The notes under the pieces: model-generated
The model's input: the letters and a program-made list of their open reading frames with translations, nothing else
What the model was told of the DNA's origin: nothing
Database searches by the model: none
Shown here: piece by piece, positions 17,051 through 25,616 of the stretch
Layout of the letters: each line of letters begins with the position of its first letter
How positions within the stretch are numbered: position 1 is the stretch's first letter
Position numbers and translations under genes: made by a program
DNA from: Limibacter armeniacum
GTDB lineage: Bacteria > Bacteroidota > Bacteroidia > Cytophagales > Flammeovirgaceae
Reading direction: 5' to 3'
Assembly (NCBI RefSeq): GCF_036880985.1
Contig: NZ_JBAJNO010000008.1
Coordinates: forward strand, 1,488,001 to 1,552,000
DNA length: 64,000 nt

Positions 17051-17084
17051 CAGGCTGTTGCCTAAATTACCCTTAAAAAGAATT

Positions 17085-17120
17085 ATGCCTATCTGCCAAT
17101 ACAGGTAGGCATTTGTTTGT
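17085..17120. terminator. Intrinsic terminator between convergent genes
   Basis: ATGCCTATCTG (17085-17095) pairs with CAGGTAGGCAT (17102-17112) with one G-U pair, followed by TTGTTTGT. It serves the barrel gene; the PAP2 gene converges from the other side. Confidence 0.8.
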
Positions 17121-17129
17121 ATTGGAAAA

Positions 17130-17807
17130 TTATACCTGAGGGACAGGAAGCTGCCTTTCTTTTCTATCAGTGTTTGGAAGTCGTTTAATGATAAGGTTTT
17201 TCAGCCCACTTTCTGAGTGCAACACTTTTGTTGAAAAGTGATAGCCAATCATGGCACTGAGCATACCCGTAATAACTCCTGCAAATACATCCATATAAAA
17301 ATGTTGAAGCAAATACATTCGGGAACAGCCGACAAGTATTGCCAGTGTAAATAAGTTAATGGAAGCGCTCCTCGACTTCCATATTAAGGTAAGCAGCATC
17401 GCACAAGCAAATGCGGTAGCAGTATGCCCCGAAGGGAACGACATCTTGGAGTGAATATCGATGCCATCCACAAAATGTAAAGGCTCGCTGCCATTAAAAA
17501 AGGGCACAGGTCTGAGCATGTCATGTCCAAGTACCCTTTTCCCTAGGTTAACGATTAACGTGCAAATAACTGTAGTAAAAAGGCAGGCAATCAGGTATTG
17601 GTATCGCCAAATAAGTAGAATAGGAATAAGCAGCAGTATTATAAAGGCATCACCGAGATAGGTAATATGTTTGAAGAAATAATCCAACACGGGCGTATGC
17701 AGCTGGTTGAGGTATAAAACAATGGCACCTTTGGGCAATAGAATCAGCACAGGAGCAAGTAACAGTATTACTGCAAGGATATTTCTTAGCGTTTGTTTAA
17801 TAGACAT
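17130..17807 (-). CDS. PAP2-family membrane phosphatase
   Basis: A 225-residue membrane protein with about six hydrophobic segments. It has the three phosphatase motifs: a K/R-rich strand ending in LRP (GKRVLGHDMLRP), FPSGHTATAF, and SRMYLLQHFYMD, which keeps the SR-x5-H-x3-D spacing. Motif 1 is one or two residues longer than the textbook K-x6-RP. Enzymes of this type remove phosphate from lipid phosphates such as undecaprenyl diphosphate or phosphatidate, and a role in recycling the glycan carrier would fit the neighbouring glycosyltransferases. Residues after 200 form a short basic tail. Confidence 0.88.
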   Translation of the reverse strand: MSIKQTLRNILAVILLLAPVLILLPKGAIVLYLNQLHTPVLDYFFKHITYLGDAFIILLLIPILLIWRYQYLIACLFTTVICTLIVNLGKRVLGHDMLRPVPFFNGSEPLHFVDGIDIHSKMSFPSGHTATAFACAMLLTLIWKSRSASINLFTLAILVGCSRMYLLQHFYMDVFAGVITGMLSAMIGYHFSTKVLHSESGLKNLIIKRLPNTDRKERQLPVPQV

Positions 17808-18126
17808 ATCAGCCTCTGAAAAATTAAGGTTTTTGAATGATTTCTCAGTGGCAAATTAGTAGTGTCAGTTGAATACAAAGTTGTGGTAATGGGAAGGTTA
17901 CATGACTGTGTTGGGAGCGAATGCAACATTTTCGTTAAGGGATTGCTAAGATGGGAAGTCTAATGTTTATCTAAATTCACAGAAGAAATATCAGCTTCAT
18001 GTTTAGGTGATATTGGTTTTTTAACTGATTGTATATCAGTGTTGTGTTGTTCTGTGATGAGATAGTTGAGTTGGTTTTGTTTGAAATTTAACACAAATCG
18101 TAGAAATAGTTGATTATATTCGAATA

Positions 18127-18158
18127 ATTGAATGCGGCATAACACATGCTTAATTTTG
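18127..18158 (+). promoter_or_regulatory. Candidate Bacteroidota-type promoter of the AGCS symporter
   Basis: ATTG (18127-18130), a 20-base gap and TAATTTTG (18151-18158) match the -33 TTG / -7 TAnnTTTG consensus with good spacing. It lies 73-120 bases before the possible start codons. The rest of 17808-18230 holds no gene I can support. Confidence 0.5.
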
Positions 18159-18230
18159 CAGCCGTTTTGATTAAAATACACATACTAATCAACACACAAC
18201 ACAGTGCAGTATTGAAGATGTCATTTCAGA

Positions 18231-19691
18231 ATGGATACAATATTTCTGATCAATACTGTCAAACAAACAGACTTTGAAATGCACAAAATTGAAGAGTTGG
18301 TTGCTGGTTACAGTGACCTGATGTGGGGGATGCCACTACTTGTATTACTCCTTGGAGGAGGTCTTTTCTTTTTCATTTATTCATCTTTCTTACCGCTTAA
18401 GGCATTTAAACATGCGATTGACGTACTGCGAGGCGCATACGATGATCCGGAAGCTGAAGGTCAGATCAGCCACTTTGGTGCTTTGGCAAGCTCAATGGCA
18501 GCTACTGTAGGTATGGGAAATATCAGTGGGGTAGCACTGGCAATCATGGCTGGAGGACCGGGTGCCCTTTTCTGGATGTGGGTAAGTGCTTTGCTGGGAA
18601 TGGGAACCAAATTCTTTACCTGTACACTCTCTGTGATGTACCGTAAGGTACACAAGGATGGTAAACTGGAAGGCGGACCTATGTATATCATCACACAAGG
18701 CTTAGGGGAAAAATGGAAACCATTGGCAGGGCTTTTTGCTGTAGCCGGCTTGATAGGAACATTGCCAATGTTTGAGTCCAATCAGGTGACGCAAGTAGTG
18801 AGAGAGATGGTACTGGAGCCTAATGGAATTGCTACAGAGAATCCGGTTGTTTTGAAACTGATACTCGGAATCGGGGTGGCAATTCTAGTCGGTGTTGTAA
18901 TTTTTGGAGGTTTACAAAGAATTGTAACCGTAGCAGAGCGTATGGTGCCAGCCATGGTAGTGCTGTATATGCTATGTGTTGGATATATTATTTTGGTGGA
19001 TTTCGATCAGGTACCGGCAAGTTTTGCCCTGATCTTTTCAGATGCTTTTTCGGGTAATGCCGTATTGGGTGGAGCTTTGGGGAGTATCATTGTGATAGGT
19101 GCCAAAAGAGCAGCTTTCTCCAATGAAGCGGGTATTGGTACAGCACCAATGATGCACGGTGATGCCAAAAACCATGAACCAGTTCAAGAAGGATTGGTAG
19201 CCATGTTGGGTCCTGCCATCGATACAATACTGGTATGTACACTTACAGCACTGGCAATCATCATTACAGGTGTTTGGAAAGGTTCAGATGCACAGGGTGT
19301 AACACTAACAGCTCAGGCATTTGAGAGTGCTATGCCGACAGTGGGTACTTATCTGTTGGTACTGTGTGTAGCTATCTTTTCATTTACGACACTGTTTACG
19401 TTTTCGCATTACGGAAGCAAGTGTTGGGGATTCCTTTTTGGAGAGGAAACCAAGCACTGGTACAACTATATTTACATTGCGACCATTATTTTGGGTTCTG
19501 TATTTACCGTAGATGTGGTGATTAACCTGATTGATGGTTGTTATGCAACAATGGCGGTACCAACCATGCTTTCTACATTGCTGTTGGCTCCAAGGGTAAG
19601 AAAAGCTACCAAGCACTACCTTAGCAGGCTAAAAAGTGGTGAAATCAAACGTTTTGACCAGCAGGAGAAGAAAAAAGAAGTGATGGCTTAA
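18231..19691 (+). CDS. Alanine/glycine:cation symporter (AGCS family)
   Basis: A 486-residue membrane protein of the AGCS (AlsT/DagA) family, which imports alanine or glycine with sodium or protons. Family motifs are present: GALASSMAATVGMGNISG, GGPGALFWMWVSALLGM, LEGGPMYIITQGLG, a GAKRAAFSNEAGIGTAP segment and the late FTFSHYGSKCWGFLFG segment. There are about ten membrane segments and a basic C-terminal tail (KRFDQQEKKKEVMA). The conserved part begins near residue 20. The ATG at 18279 (MHKIEELVAGY) is therefore an equally good or better start than the one at 18231. It is a single gene with its own promoter candidate and terminator. Confidence 0.93.
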   Translation: MDTIFLINTVKQTDFEMHKIEELVAGYSDLMWGMPLLVLLLGGGLFFFIYSSFLPLKAFKHAIDVLRGAYDDPEAEGQISHFGALASSMAATVGMGNISGVALAIMAGGPGALFWMWVSALLGMGTKFFTCTLSVMYRKVHKDGKLEGGPMYIITQGLGEKWKPLAGLFAVAGLIGTLPMFESNQVTQVVREMVLEPNGIATENPVVLKLILGIGVAILVGVVIFGGLQRIVTVAERMVPAMVVLYMLCVGYIILVDFDQVPASFALIFSDAFSGNAVLGGALGSIIVIGAKRAAFSNEAGIGTAPMMHGDAKNHEPVQEGLVAMLGPAIDTILVCTLTALAIIITGVWKGSDAQGVTLTAQAFESAMPTVGTYLLVLCVAIFSFTTLFTFSHYGSKCWGFLFGEETKHWYNYIYIATIILGSVFTVDVVINLIDGCYATMAVPTMLSTLLLAPRVRKATKHYLSRLKSGEIKRFDQQEKKKEVMA

Positions 19692-19715
19692 GCTTTCCCG
19701 ATTTATAAATAAGCA

Positions 19716-19755
19716 ATGCCCAAAGGATTTTGAGTTCTTTGGGCATTTTTGTTTC
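19716..19755 (+). terminator. Intrinsic terminator after the AGCS gene
   Basis: ATGCCCAAAG (19716-19725) pairs with CTTTGGGCAT (about 19737-19746), then TTTTGTTTCTTTTTT. Confidence 0.88.
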
Positions 19756-19946
19756 TTTTTTACTGGTTCAAGAATTAGCGAAGTGCTACTTTGAACTGAG
19801 AAGGTATCAAGCCACCTATTATGGGATATTCCTCAGGATTGAAAATAGTTAATGATGGAAGTTTTGGGAGTATATTACAATTTTCTTCATACTAGGAACA
19901 TATGTCGATATACTTAGTATATTGCACTAGTTCTTTTTATTAATTC

Positions 19947-20804
19947 TTAGTCGTCGGTAGATGTATTCAATGAAGAGCGGAAATTCCTCGATGCAAGTAT
20001 TGAATTATAGATTTCAGAAACAGTTGATTCTTTAAATGAAGGGTGTAATTTCTTTACTAAAAATGATGATAGAAATGTATCTTTTCCATTATGGTCTAAT
20101 ATATAGATTACATGACAATCATTTTCAAAAACAACATTCCATGCTCCGCCATAATGTTTTATATATACTTCACCAGTATATGCAATAATAGAAAGAATAT
20201 ATCTATAGTAATTTTCGTAAGATAAACTTTCATTATTGATTTCTAATATACAATCTAGTTGCTTTATACTCAGTTCTGAAAAGTCTAATATTGGTTTTTC
20301 TAGGGCTGATTTTAGTTTCGAAATAATGACTTCTTTTTTTATTAAAAAATTTTGACCAAAATGATTAACCCCAGAATCTAGGGTGAGACTTGGGTTGTTA
20401 TTTAAATTATGATATGCTTTGATGCTGCTATGTAAAAAAAATATATCATCTTCTAACTCTAAAACTCCTCCAGAATTAAGTAGGTAATGACTATTTGATA
20501 TTTCTTCATGCCTTTGGTGATTAAGCATTTTCATTCCTTCTTCATAAGATAATTCCCACAACCTGAATAGCTCACCATATTTATTAGGATAGATGAGATA
20601 TGGAAATAAGATTTCTTTATATTCTTGAAGAAGATCAAACTCTGACTCATATATATGATAATATTGACCTTTTTCTTTATTTATCAATATTTCTCCATTT
20701 TTCATTAAAAAATTAGATGTTGAAACTAAGTGTGGAATGAAATATTTACATTGGATGTTAACGTCAAGGTTGAAATTCTCTTTTAGTATTACCTTCTTTC
20801 TCAT
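19947..20804 (-). CDS. AT-rich hypothetical protein
   Basis: 285 residues, soluble, with no signal peptide, starting MRKKVILKENFNLDVNIQC. It is rich in Ile, Asn, Tyr and Ser. A C-terminal half with GEVYIKHYGGAWNVVFEND and CHVIYILDHNGKDTF looks alpha/beta; I cannot name a domain. Its coding sequence is visibly poorer in G+C than both neighbours, which suggests recent acquisition. The size, lack of signal and composition recall immunity or SMI1-like proteins, but no motif proves it. It stands alone between the AGCS terminator and the K+ channel gene, with about 140 bases to the latter. Confidence 0.65.
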   Translation of the reverse strand: MRKKVILKENFNLDVNIQCKYFIPHLVSTSNFLMKNGEILINKEKGQYYHIYESEFDLLQEYKEILFPYLIYPNKYGELFRLWELSYEEGMKMLNHQRHEEISNSHYLLNSGGVLELEDDIFFLHSSIKAYHNLNNNPSLTLDSGVNHFGQNFLIKKEVIISKLKSALEKPILDFSELSIKQLDCILEINNESLSYENYYRYILSIIAYTGEVYIKHYGGAWNVVFENDCHVIYILDHNGKDTFLSSFLVKKLHPSFKESTVSEIYNSILASRNFRSSLNTSTDD

Positions 20805-20945
20805 TTTTTTGCGAAAATATTATTAGTCAATACAAACATTAATGTTAATACAGTAAATTTTATCATAATTAGCATATTACTGTTAATATCGGTGACCAAC
20901 CACTCTCGTAAGCTTGTGTGTTAGCTTTCTAGAACCAATTAGTTA

Positions 20946-21767
20946 CTAAAGCCTCTCCCCACAATACTTACAATATTCCGCATCATGGTCATGTCCTTCA
21001 CGTCCGCAGTTTTGGCAAGACTGTGTACTGATTTCATGTTGTGCATTAGCCAGTTCCACGGAGACAATGCCTGTCGGAACGGCAATAATACCATACCCCA
21101 AGATCATAATAAGGGAGGCGATAAACTGTCCGAAGGCGGTTTGTGGAGCAATATCTCCATAACCCACTGTCGTTAGCGTGACGATAGACCAGTAGATACT
21201 TCTCGGGATACTGGTAAATCCGCTGTCACTTCCTTCAATGAGGTACATCAGCGTACCAAGGATAATGGATAGCGAGATTACGGTCAGCAGGAAAACGGTA
21301 ATCTTAAAACGGCTTGCCTTCAGTGCCATAATCAGGATCTTACCTTCTCCCAGATACCTGCCCAGCTTGAATATCCTGAATACCCGGATCAGTCTAAGCG
21401 CCCTGATAACAGTCAAGGCATGTCCACCAGCCATGACAAGTCCGATATAGGTGGGGAGGATTGCGAGCAAGTCCACTATGCCGAAAAAGCTGTAGATATA
21501 ATGGATAGGCCTTCTGACTGAATAGACTCGGGCAATGTATTCAATGGTAAATAAAATGGTAAAAACCCATTCCAATGTTTTGAGCAAGGAACCGTATTGT
21601 GCTGCAAAATCTGCTACGCTTTCCAACATAACGACCAGTATACTACATAAAATCAGTATCAAGAGCACTACATCAAACAGCTTTCCCCAAAAGGTATCCG
21701 CCTCAAATATGATCTCATGCATTTTCTCCCTGATGCTTTGCCTGCTTTTTTTGGGTGTTTGCTCCAT
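20946..21767 (-). CDS. Voltage-gated K+ channel-like protein with C-terminal zinc ribbon
   Basis: A 273-residue six-helix channel subunit. S1-S3 lie within ~25-115, and the S4 sensor is a row of arginines (RALRLIRVFRIFKLGRY, near 123-139). S5 and a pore follow, with the selectivity filter TLTTVGYGDIAPQT (near 195-208), then S6. The last ~25 residues are a zinc ribbon: CQNCG, a short His/Asp-rich loop and CKYCG. The channel should be a tetramer in the inner membrane that passes potassium; the zinc ribbon would face the cytoplasm and may sense metal or redox state or hold the tetramer. It is divergent from the ChaN-like gene. Confidence 0.9.
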   Translation of the reverse strand: MEQTPKKSRQSIREKMHEIIFEADTFWGKLFDVVLLILILCSILVVMLESVADFAAQYGSLLKTLEWVFTILFTIEYIARVYSVRRPIHYIYSFFGIVDLLAILPTYIGLVMAGGHALTVIRALRLIRVFRIFKLGRYLGEGKILIMALKASRFKITVFLLTVISLSIILGTLMYLIEGSDSGFTSIPRSIYWSIVTLTTVGYGDIAPQTAFGQFIASLIMILGYGIIAVPTGIVSVELANAQHEISTQSCQNCGREGHDHDAEYCKYCGERL

Positions 21768-21870
21768 AGTGGGTTTTGGGTTTCAATTTGCATTCAATTA
21801 ATCCAATTTCTTCGAATCCTTCAAATCCTTCCTATATTAGGTACACATTTGAATACTAACAGACAAAACC

Positions 21871-22776
21871 ATGAAAAAGCTAAGACACTATTGTTTACTG
21901 ATAATTACGCTGTTAATGATGGCTAATACAACCCAATCTCAAGACCTGAAAGCCTTTGTGATCTTTGATAAGGAAGGCAAGGAAATATCCTATGGAGAAA
22001 TGGTGAAGTCGCTGGAAGGTGCCGATGCTGTATTCTTTGGAGAGCTGCATAACAACCCGATTGCCCATTGGCTTGAACTGGAGGTAACCCATTCGCTTTT
22101 TGAGGCAAAAGGAAAAGACTTGCTACTTGGTGCGGAGATGTTTGAGCGTGATGCCCAGCAAGTGTTGGATGAATACCTTGCGGGTATTGCCAAAGAGGCT
22201 TACCTGATAAAGGATGGTAAGGCATGGGACAACTATGCGACTGACTATTCCCCTTTGGTTGAGTTTGCCAAGGCAAATGGACTAAAGTTTTATGCGACCA
22301 ATGTTCCAAGGCGTTATGCCAGTCTGGTAGCCAAGCAAGGTTTGTCAGCATTGGAAGAGCTGGATAAGGAAGTGAGAAAAAATTACCTGCCTAAGTTGCC
22401 GATTGAGGTGGACTTCAGTCTGCCAAGCTACAAAAACATGATGGCAATGATGGGAGGACATGGACATGGTATGCAAGGCGCCGAAGATATGGCGAAGAAC
22501 ATGGTGGCTGCACAGGCAATCAAGGATGCAACGATGGGTGCTACGATTGCGGAAGCAATCAAGAGGGAGAAAGGGACTTTCCTGCATTACAATGGAAGTT
22601 ATCACTCCAATTATAAGGAAGGAACCGTTTGGTACTTGCTTCAGAAGATGCCAAAACTGACAGTTGTGAATATCAATGTAGTTGAAGTGAATGATGTCAA
22701 TACATTTGATACCCAAAATAAGGAGACGGCAGATTTTGTGATTCAGGTGACTGAGCGAATGACCAAAACATATTAA
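21871..22776 (+). CDS. ChaN/Tiki-family haem-binding-like protein
   Basis: 301 residues with a signal peptide (MKKLRHYCLLIITLLMMAN, then TTQSQ) and no lipobox cysteine. It has the ChaN signature: ADAVFFGELHNNPIAHWLE near the start, LGAEMFERDAQQVLDEYL, YSPLVEFAKANGLKFYATN and VPRRYASLVAKQGL. ChaN-like proteins belong to the EreA/ChaN/Tiki fold and bind haem in some bacteria. A His/Met/Gly segment near residues 190-205 (MMAMMGGHGHGMQG) could add a metal or haem ligand. It may form a short unit with the small gene 65 bases downstream. Confidence 0.82.
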   Translation: MKKLRHYCLLIITLLMMANTTQSQDLKAFVIFDKEGKEISYGEMVKSLEGADAVFFGELHNNPIAHWLELEVTHSLFEAKGKDLLLGAEMFERDAQQVLDEYLAGIAKEAYLIKDGKAWDNYATDYSPLVEFAKANGLKFYATNVPRRYASLVAKQGLSALEELDKEVRKNYLPKLPIEVDFSLPSYKNMMAMMGGHGHGMQGAEDMAKNMVAAQAIKDATMGATIAEAIKREKGTFLHYNGSYHSNYKEGTVWYLLQKMPKLTVVNINVVEVNDVNTFDTQNKETADFVIQVTERMTKTY

Positions 22777-22841
22777 ATTGTAGGAACAGAGACCTATTTG
22801 TATATCTGAAGCCTACGTGTTTCTCTAAAAATTGAAATAGC

Positions 22842-23096
22842 ATGAATTTTCTGGAAGTAGAAGTAAAAACCGCCATGATCTTTCATGGGTTTGATGGTAA
22901 TAATAAGGAGATCATAGAAGAAGTTGTAGAGGAGAATTTTATGAAAAAGCTGGTAGCTGTGGGACGTATCCAGTCCATCAGCGAACAATACTTGCTGGTG
23001 ACCTCTTCACATGGTAGGGTGATGTATTGGGAGTATAAGGGGACAATGGAAGACCTGAAGCAACGACTGGCGTTGAAGGGCGTAAATATTATCTAG
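22842..23096 (+). CDS. Small hypothetical protein
   Basis: 84 residues, soluble, starting MNFLEVEVKTAMIFHGFDG. It alternates helices and strands, with an acidic helix (NNKEIIEEVVEENFMKK) and a beta pair (VAVGRIQSISEQYLLVTSS, RVMYWEYKG), and ends MEDLKQRLALKGVNII. It looks like a real small alpha/beta domain. I do not recognise a family. It follows the ChaN-like gene by 65 bases in the same direction and is closed by a strong terminator, so the two may be co-transcribed. Confidence 0.6.
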   Translation: MNFLEVEVKTAMIFHGFDGNNKEIIEEVVEENFMKKLVAVGRIQSISEQYLLVTSSHGRVMYWEYKGTMEDLKQRLALKGVNII

Positions 23097-23124
23097 CAAT
23101 TGGCATATATAGCTGATTAAATTG

Positions 23125-23158
23125 GTCCAACTGAAACATCTTCGGTTGGACTTTTTTG
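23125..23158 (+). terminator. Intrinsic terminator
   Basis: GTCCAACTGA (23125-23134) pairs with TCGGTTGGAC (23142-23151) with one G-U pair, followed by TTTTTTG. Confidence 0.88.
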
Positions 23159-23408
23159 TTGACATCGTCTTGATTGCGTAGAAGGTAGAGTGGATTGAAA
23201 AGTGAGTCTGAAAATATTACCCTTTAATTATAAGTAATGTATAAAACAGGAGTGTTCAGTACTTGAATGATGATTTTTGTTATTGAAAATTAGCCGATAA
23301 ATTCTTTTATAGGGTAAAGTATTTTTTGAATGCCATCCCAAAAGCGCTCTCAACTCCTCAGCTTTTCCTTCCTGTAGCATTCAAGTTTCTTCCTAAACTG
23401 TACTACCC

Positions 23409-24497
23409 GTGAAAGACGAAAGATCATTCAAGTTGCTTTTTGGCACTGTAGTCGAGATTACCGTTCGCCTTGCTTTCCTGTTTATACTGATAGGTTGGTG
23501 TTTCCGCTTGCTTAGCCCTTTTATGGGAGTTGTATTGTGGGGTATTATTCTGGCAATTGCTACCCGTCCTGTTTATGATGTGCTTTACAACTGGGTCGGT
23601 AACCGTACCAGTTGGGCAACTGCCTGCTATATCATTTTAGGATTGATTATAATTCTACTGCCCAGTTGGCTGTTTCTGGACTCCATGATCGGTGGAATAC
23701 TGGAATTGAAAGAGCGTGTTAGTACCGGAACTTTGTCTGTGCCACCACCTCCTGACAAGGTAAAAGATTGGCCTGTAGTAGGTAGTCAGCTCTATGAAGC
23801 TTGGACGCAGGCTAACCTTGACCTGAATGAAACTTTAGATAAATATGAGTCACAGTTCAAAACGCTCTCGGAAACCATAGCATCCAAGGCTTTGAATACA
23901 GGTGTCAGTGTATTGCAGTTTGTCATTTCATTGATCATTTCGGGTGTACTGCTTACCTCAAAGGGCTCTGGAGATTTCAGCAAGAAGTTTTTCAGAAGAC
24001 TGGTAGGGGAGGAAGGTGACGAATATGAGGAAGTAACAGTGCGTACAGTCAGAAACGTAACAAAAGGAGTCTTGGGAGTCGCCTTTATACAAGCCTTCCT
24101 TGTCGGGATAGGATTTGTGTTGGCAGGGGTCCCCTATGCAGGAGTCTGGACATTGATCGTGCTTATCTTTGCGATCTTGCAGCTTCCCGCTACACTGGTC
24201 ATCATACCGGTGATTATTTACCTGTTTTCCCACATGTCTTCCCTTGGCGCCTCATTATGGTCTATTTACCTGATCGCAGCCGGAATCAGTGACAATGTAC
24301 TGAAGCCAATCCTGTTGGGAAAAGGCGCTCCAGTACCTATGCTGGTCATCTTCCTTGGTGTGATAGGGGGCTTTATCCTGTCTGGATTTTTGGGATTGTT
24401 TACTGGAGCCATCGTGCTGTCGTTGGGTTACAAGCTTTTTATGACATGGGTGGATAACAACCCAATGGAGGAAGAAACCGAAAACCTGTCACGCTAA
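23409..24497 (+). CDS. AI-2E family transporter (PerM/UPF0118)
   Basis: A 362-residue membrane protein that starts at GTG; the next residues KDERSFKLLFGTVVEITVRLA lead straight into the first helix. It has about eight hydrophobic segments, the family's long soluble loop between the third and fourth (~100-165), and a late GVIGGFILSGFLGLFTGAIV segment. Members of the family export autoinducer-2 or exchange sodium for protons in a few studied cases. Here it is the first gene of a four-gene unit with an adaptor, a DUF2955-like membrane protein and a TolC-like channel (9, 10 and 4 bases between genes). That suggests it takes part in export of a small organic compound. Confidence 0.85.
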   Translation: MKDERSFKLLFGTVVEITVRLAFLFILIGWCFRLLSPFMGVVLWGIILAIATRPVYDVLYNWVGNRTSWATACYIILGLIIILLPSWLFLDSMIGGILELKERVSTGTLSVPPPPDKVKDWPVVGSQLYEAWTQANLDLNETLDKYESQFKTLSETIASKALNTGVSVLQFVISLIISGVLLTSKGSGDFSKKFFRRLVGEEGDEYEEVTVRTVRNVTKGVLGVAFIQAFLVGIGFVLAGVPYAGVWTLIVLIFAILQLPATLVIIPVIIYLFSHMSSLGASLWSIYLIAAGISDNVLKPILLGKGAPVPMLVIFLGVIGGFILSGFLGLFTGAIVLSLGYKLFMTWVDNNPMEEETENLSR

Positions 24498-24505
24498 AGG
24501 AACCG

Positions 24506-25606
24506 ATGATGGAAAAGGAAGAAAATACAACCAATCAACCCACTGGAAGCCCGATCAAGATGGTGACCTATATTGTGTTGGGAATCTCAGCACTTTTGTT
24601 GGTGTGGTATATTCTTTCAGACCGATATGTACCCTACACCGATCAGGCAAAGGTAAATGGATTGACAACCCCCATTGCTCCCCGTGTTTCAGGTTATATT
24701 ACAGAGATCAATGTCAGGTTGCATGATTATGTTCATACAGGTGATACGCTTTTCAGGATAGACCCCCGCCCTTATTTGTTGGCAGTGGAACAGGCAGAAG
24801 CCAATCTGGACAATACAGGACAGTCGGTAGCAGCAAGGACAGCTTCGGTAAAGTCTTCGGCAGGTCGATTGGGTGTGGCAAGGGCTCAGCTAGACCGAGC
24901 CCAACGCAATTGGGACAGGGTACAGAAGGTGTTGAAAGAGAATCCCGGAGCATTGTCACAATCTGACAGGGATCAGGCAGAAACATCCCTGATGCAGGCA
25001 ACGGAACAAGTGGCATCGGCTGAAGCAGACTTGGAACGCTCTCAGCAGTCATTGGGCGTGTCAGGTGAGCGTAATCCCAAATTTATTGGTGCACTTAAGG
25101 CATTGGAAAAGGCACAGCTTGATCTGGCGTTTACGCATGTAATTGCTACGGCTGATGGGTATGTCGAAAGCTTGAGTATAGATCAAGGCTATTATGCGAG
25201 TCCGGGGCAGCCATTGGCTACTTTGGTATCCAAAGAAAATCTTTGGATTCAGGCAGATATGAAAGAGAACAACCTTTCCAGAATGAAAGTGGGGGATCAG
25301 GTGGAGTTTATTTTGGATGTAAAACCGGGAAAGGTATTCTCGGCAACAGTAAGAAGCATTGGGCATGGTGTAACGACAGGCAATGCCACAAAAGGCGACT
25401 TACCAAGCATTTCTTCTAGCCAAGGCTGGTTAAGGGATCCACAACGTTTTCCAGTAATCATTTCCTTTGATGTACATGAATTGGAGACGGAGTTAAGGCT
25501 TGGCGGTCAGTCAGATGTTGTCGTCTTTACTGGTGACGGAGGAATACTGAATGCAACAGGTAAGCTTAGAATCCGAGTAATGAGTTGGCTTTCTTATTTA
25601 AGGTAA
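24506..25606 (+). CDS. HlyD/EmrA-like membrane fusion protein
   Basis: A 366-residue adaptor with one N-terminal membrane helix (MVTYIVLGISALLLVWYIL), a biotinyl-lipoyl half (PRVSGYITEINVRLHDYV, then GDTLFRIDPRPY), a coiled-coil hairpin (~90-185, AEANLDNTGQSVAARTASV onward), the second lipoyl half (TADGYVESLSIDQGYYASPG) and a beta barrel (ENLWIQADMKENNLSRMKVG). It would bridge an inner-membrane transporter and the TolC-like channel. The two flanking membrane genes are its likely partners. Starting ATGATG gives two possible first codons. Confidence 0.9.
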   Translation: MMEKEENTTNQPTGSPIKMVTYIVLGISALLLVWYILSDRYVPYTDQAKVNGLTTPIAPRVSGYITEINVRLHDYVHTGDTLFRIDPRPYLLAVEQAEANLDNTGQSVAARTASVKSSAGRLGVARAQLDRAQRNWDRVQKVLKENPGALSQSDRDQAETSLMQATEQVASAEADLERSQQSLGVSGERNPKFIGALKALEKAQLDLAFTHVIATADGYVESLSIDQGYYASPGQPLATLVSKENLWIQADMKENNLSRMKVGDQVEFILDVKPGKVFSATVRSIGHGVTTGNATKGDLPSISSSQGWLRDPQRFPVIISFDVHELETELRLGGQSDVVVFTGDGGILNATGKLRIRVMSWLSYLR

Positions 25607-25616
25607 ACCAGACTAA

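Noticed and set aside
17960-18181. Open frame of 73 codons on the minus strand before the AGCS gene
   Set aside because: It covers the candidate AGCS promoter, is rich in Asn, Gln and Ile as expected from translated AT-rich spacer, and shows no motif.
19900-19925. ATATACTTAGTATAT palindrome before the AT-rich orphan
   Set aside because: It is made only of AT-rich bases, is not near a start codon on either strand, and gives no terminator shape.
21815-21840. TTCGAATCC / TTCAAATCC pair that looked like a tRNA T-arm
   Set aside because: There is no matching acceptor stem, anticodon arm or CCA; it is a simple short repeat in the ChaN leader.
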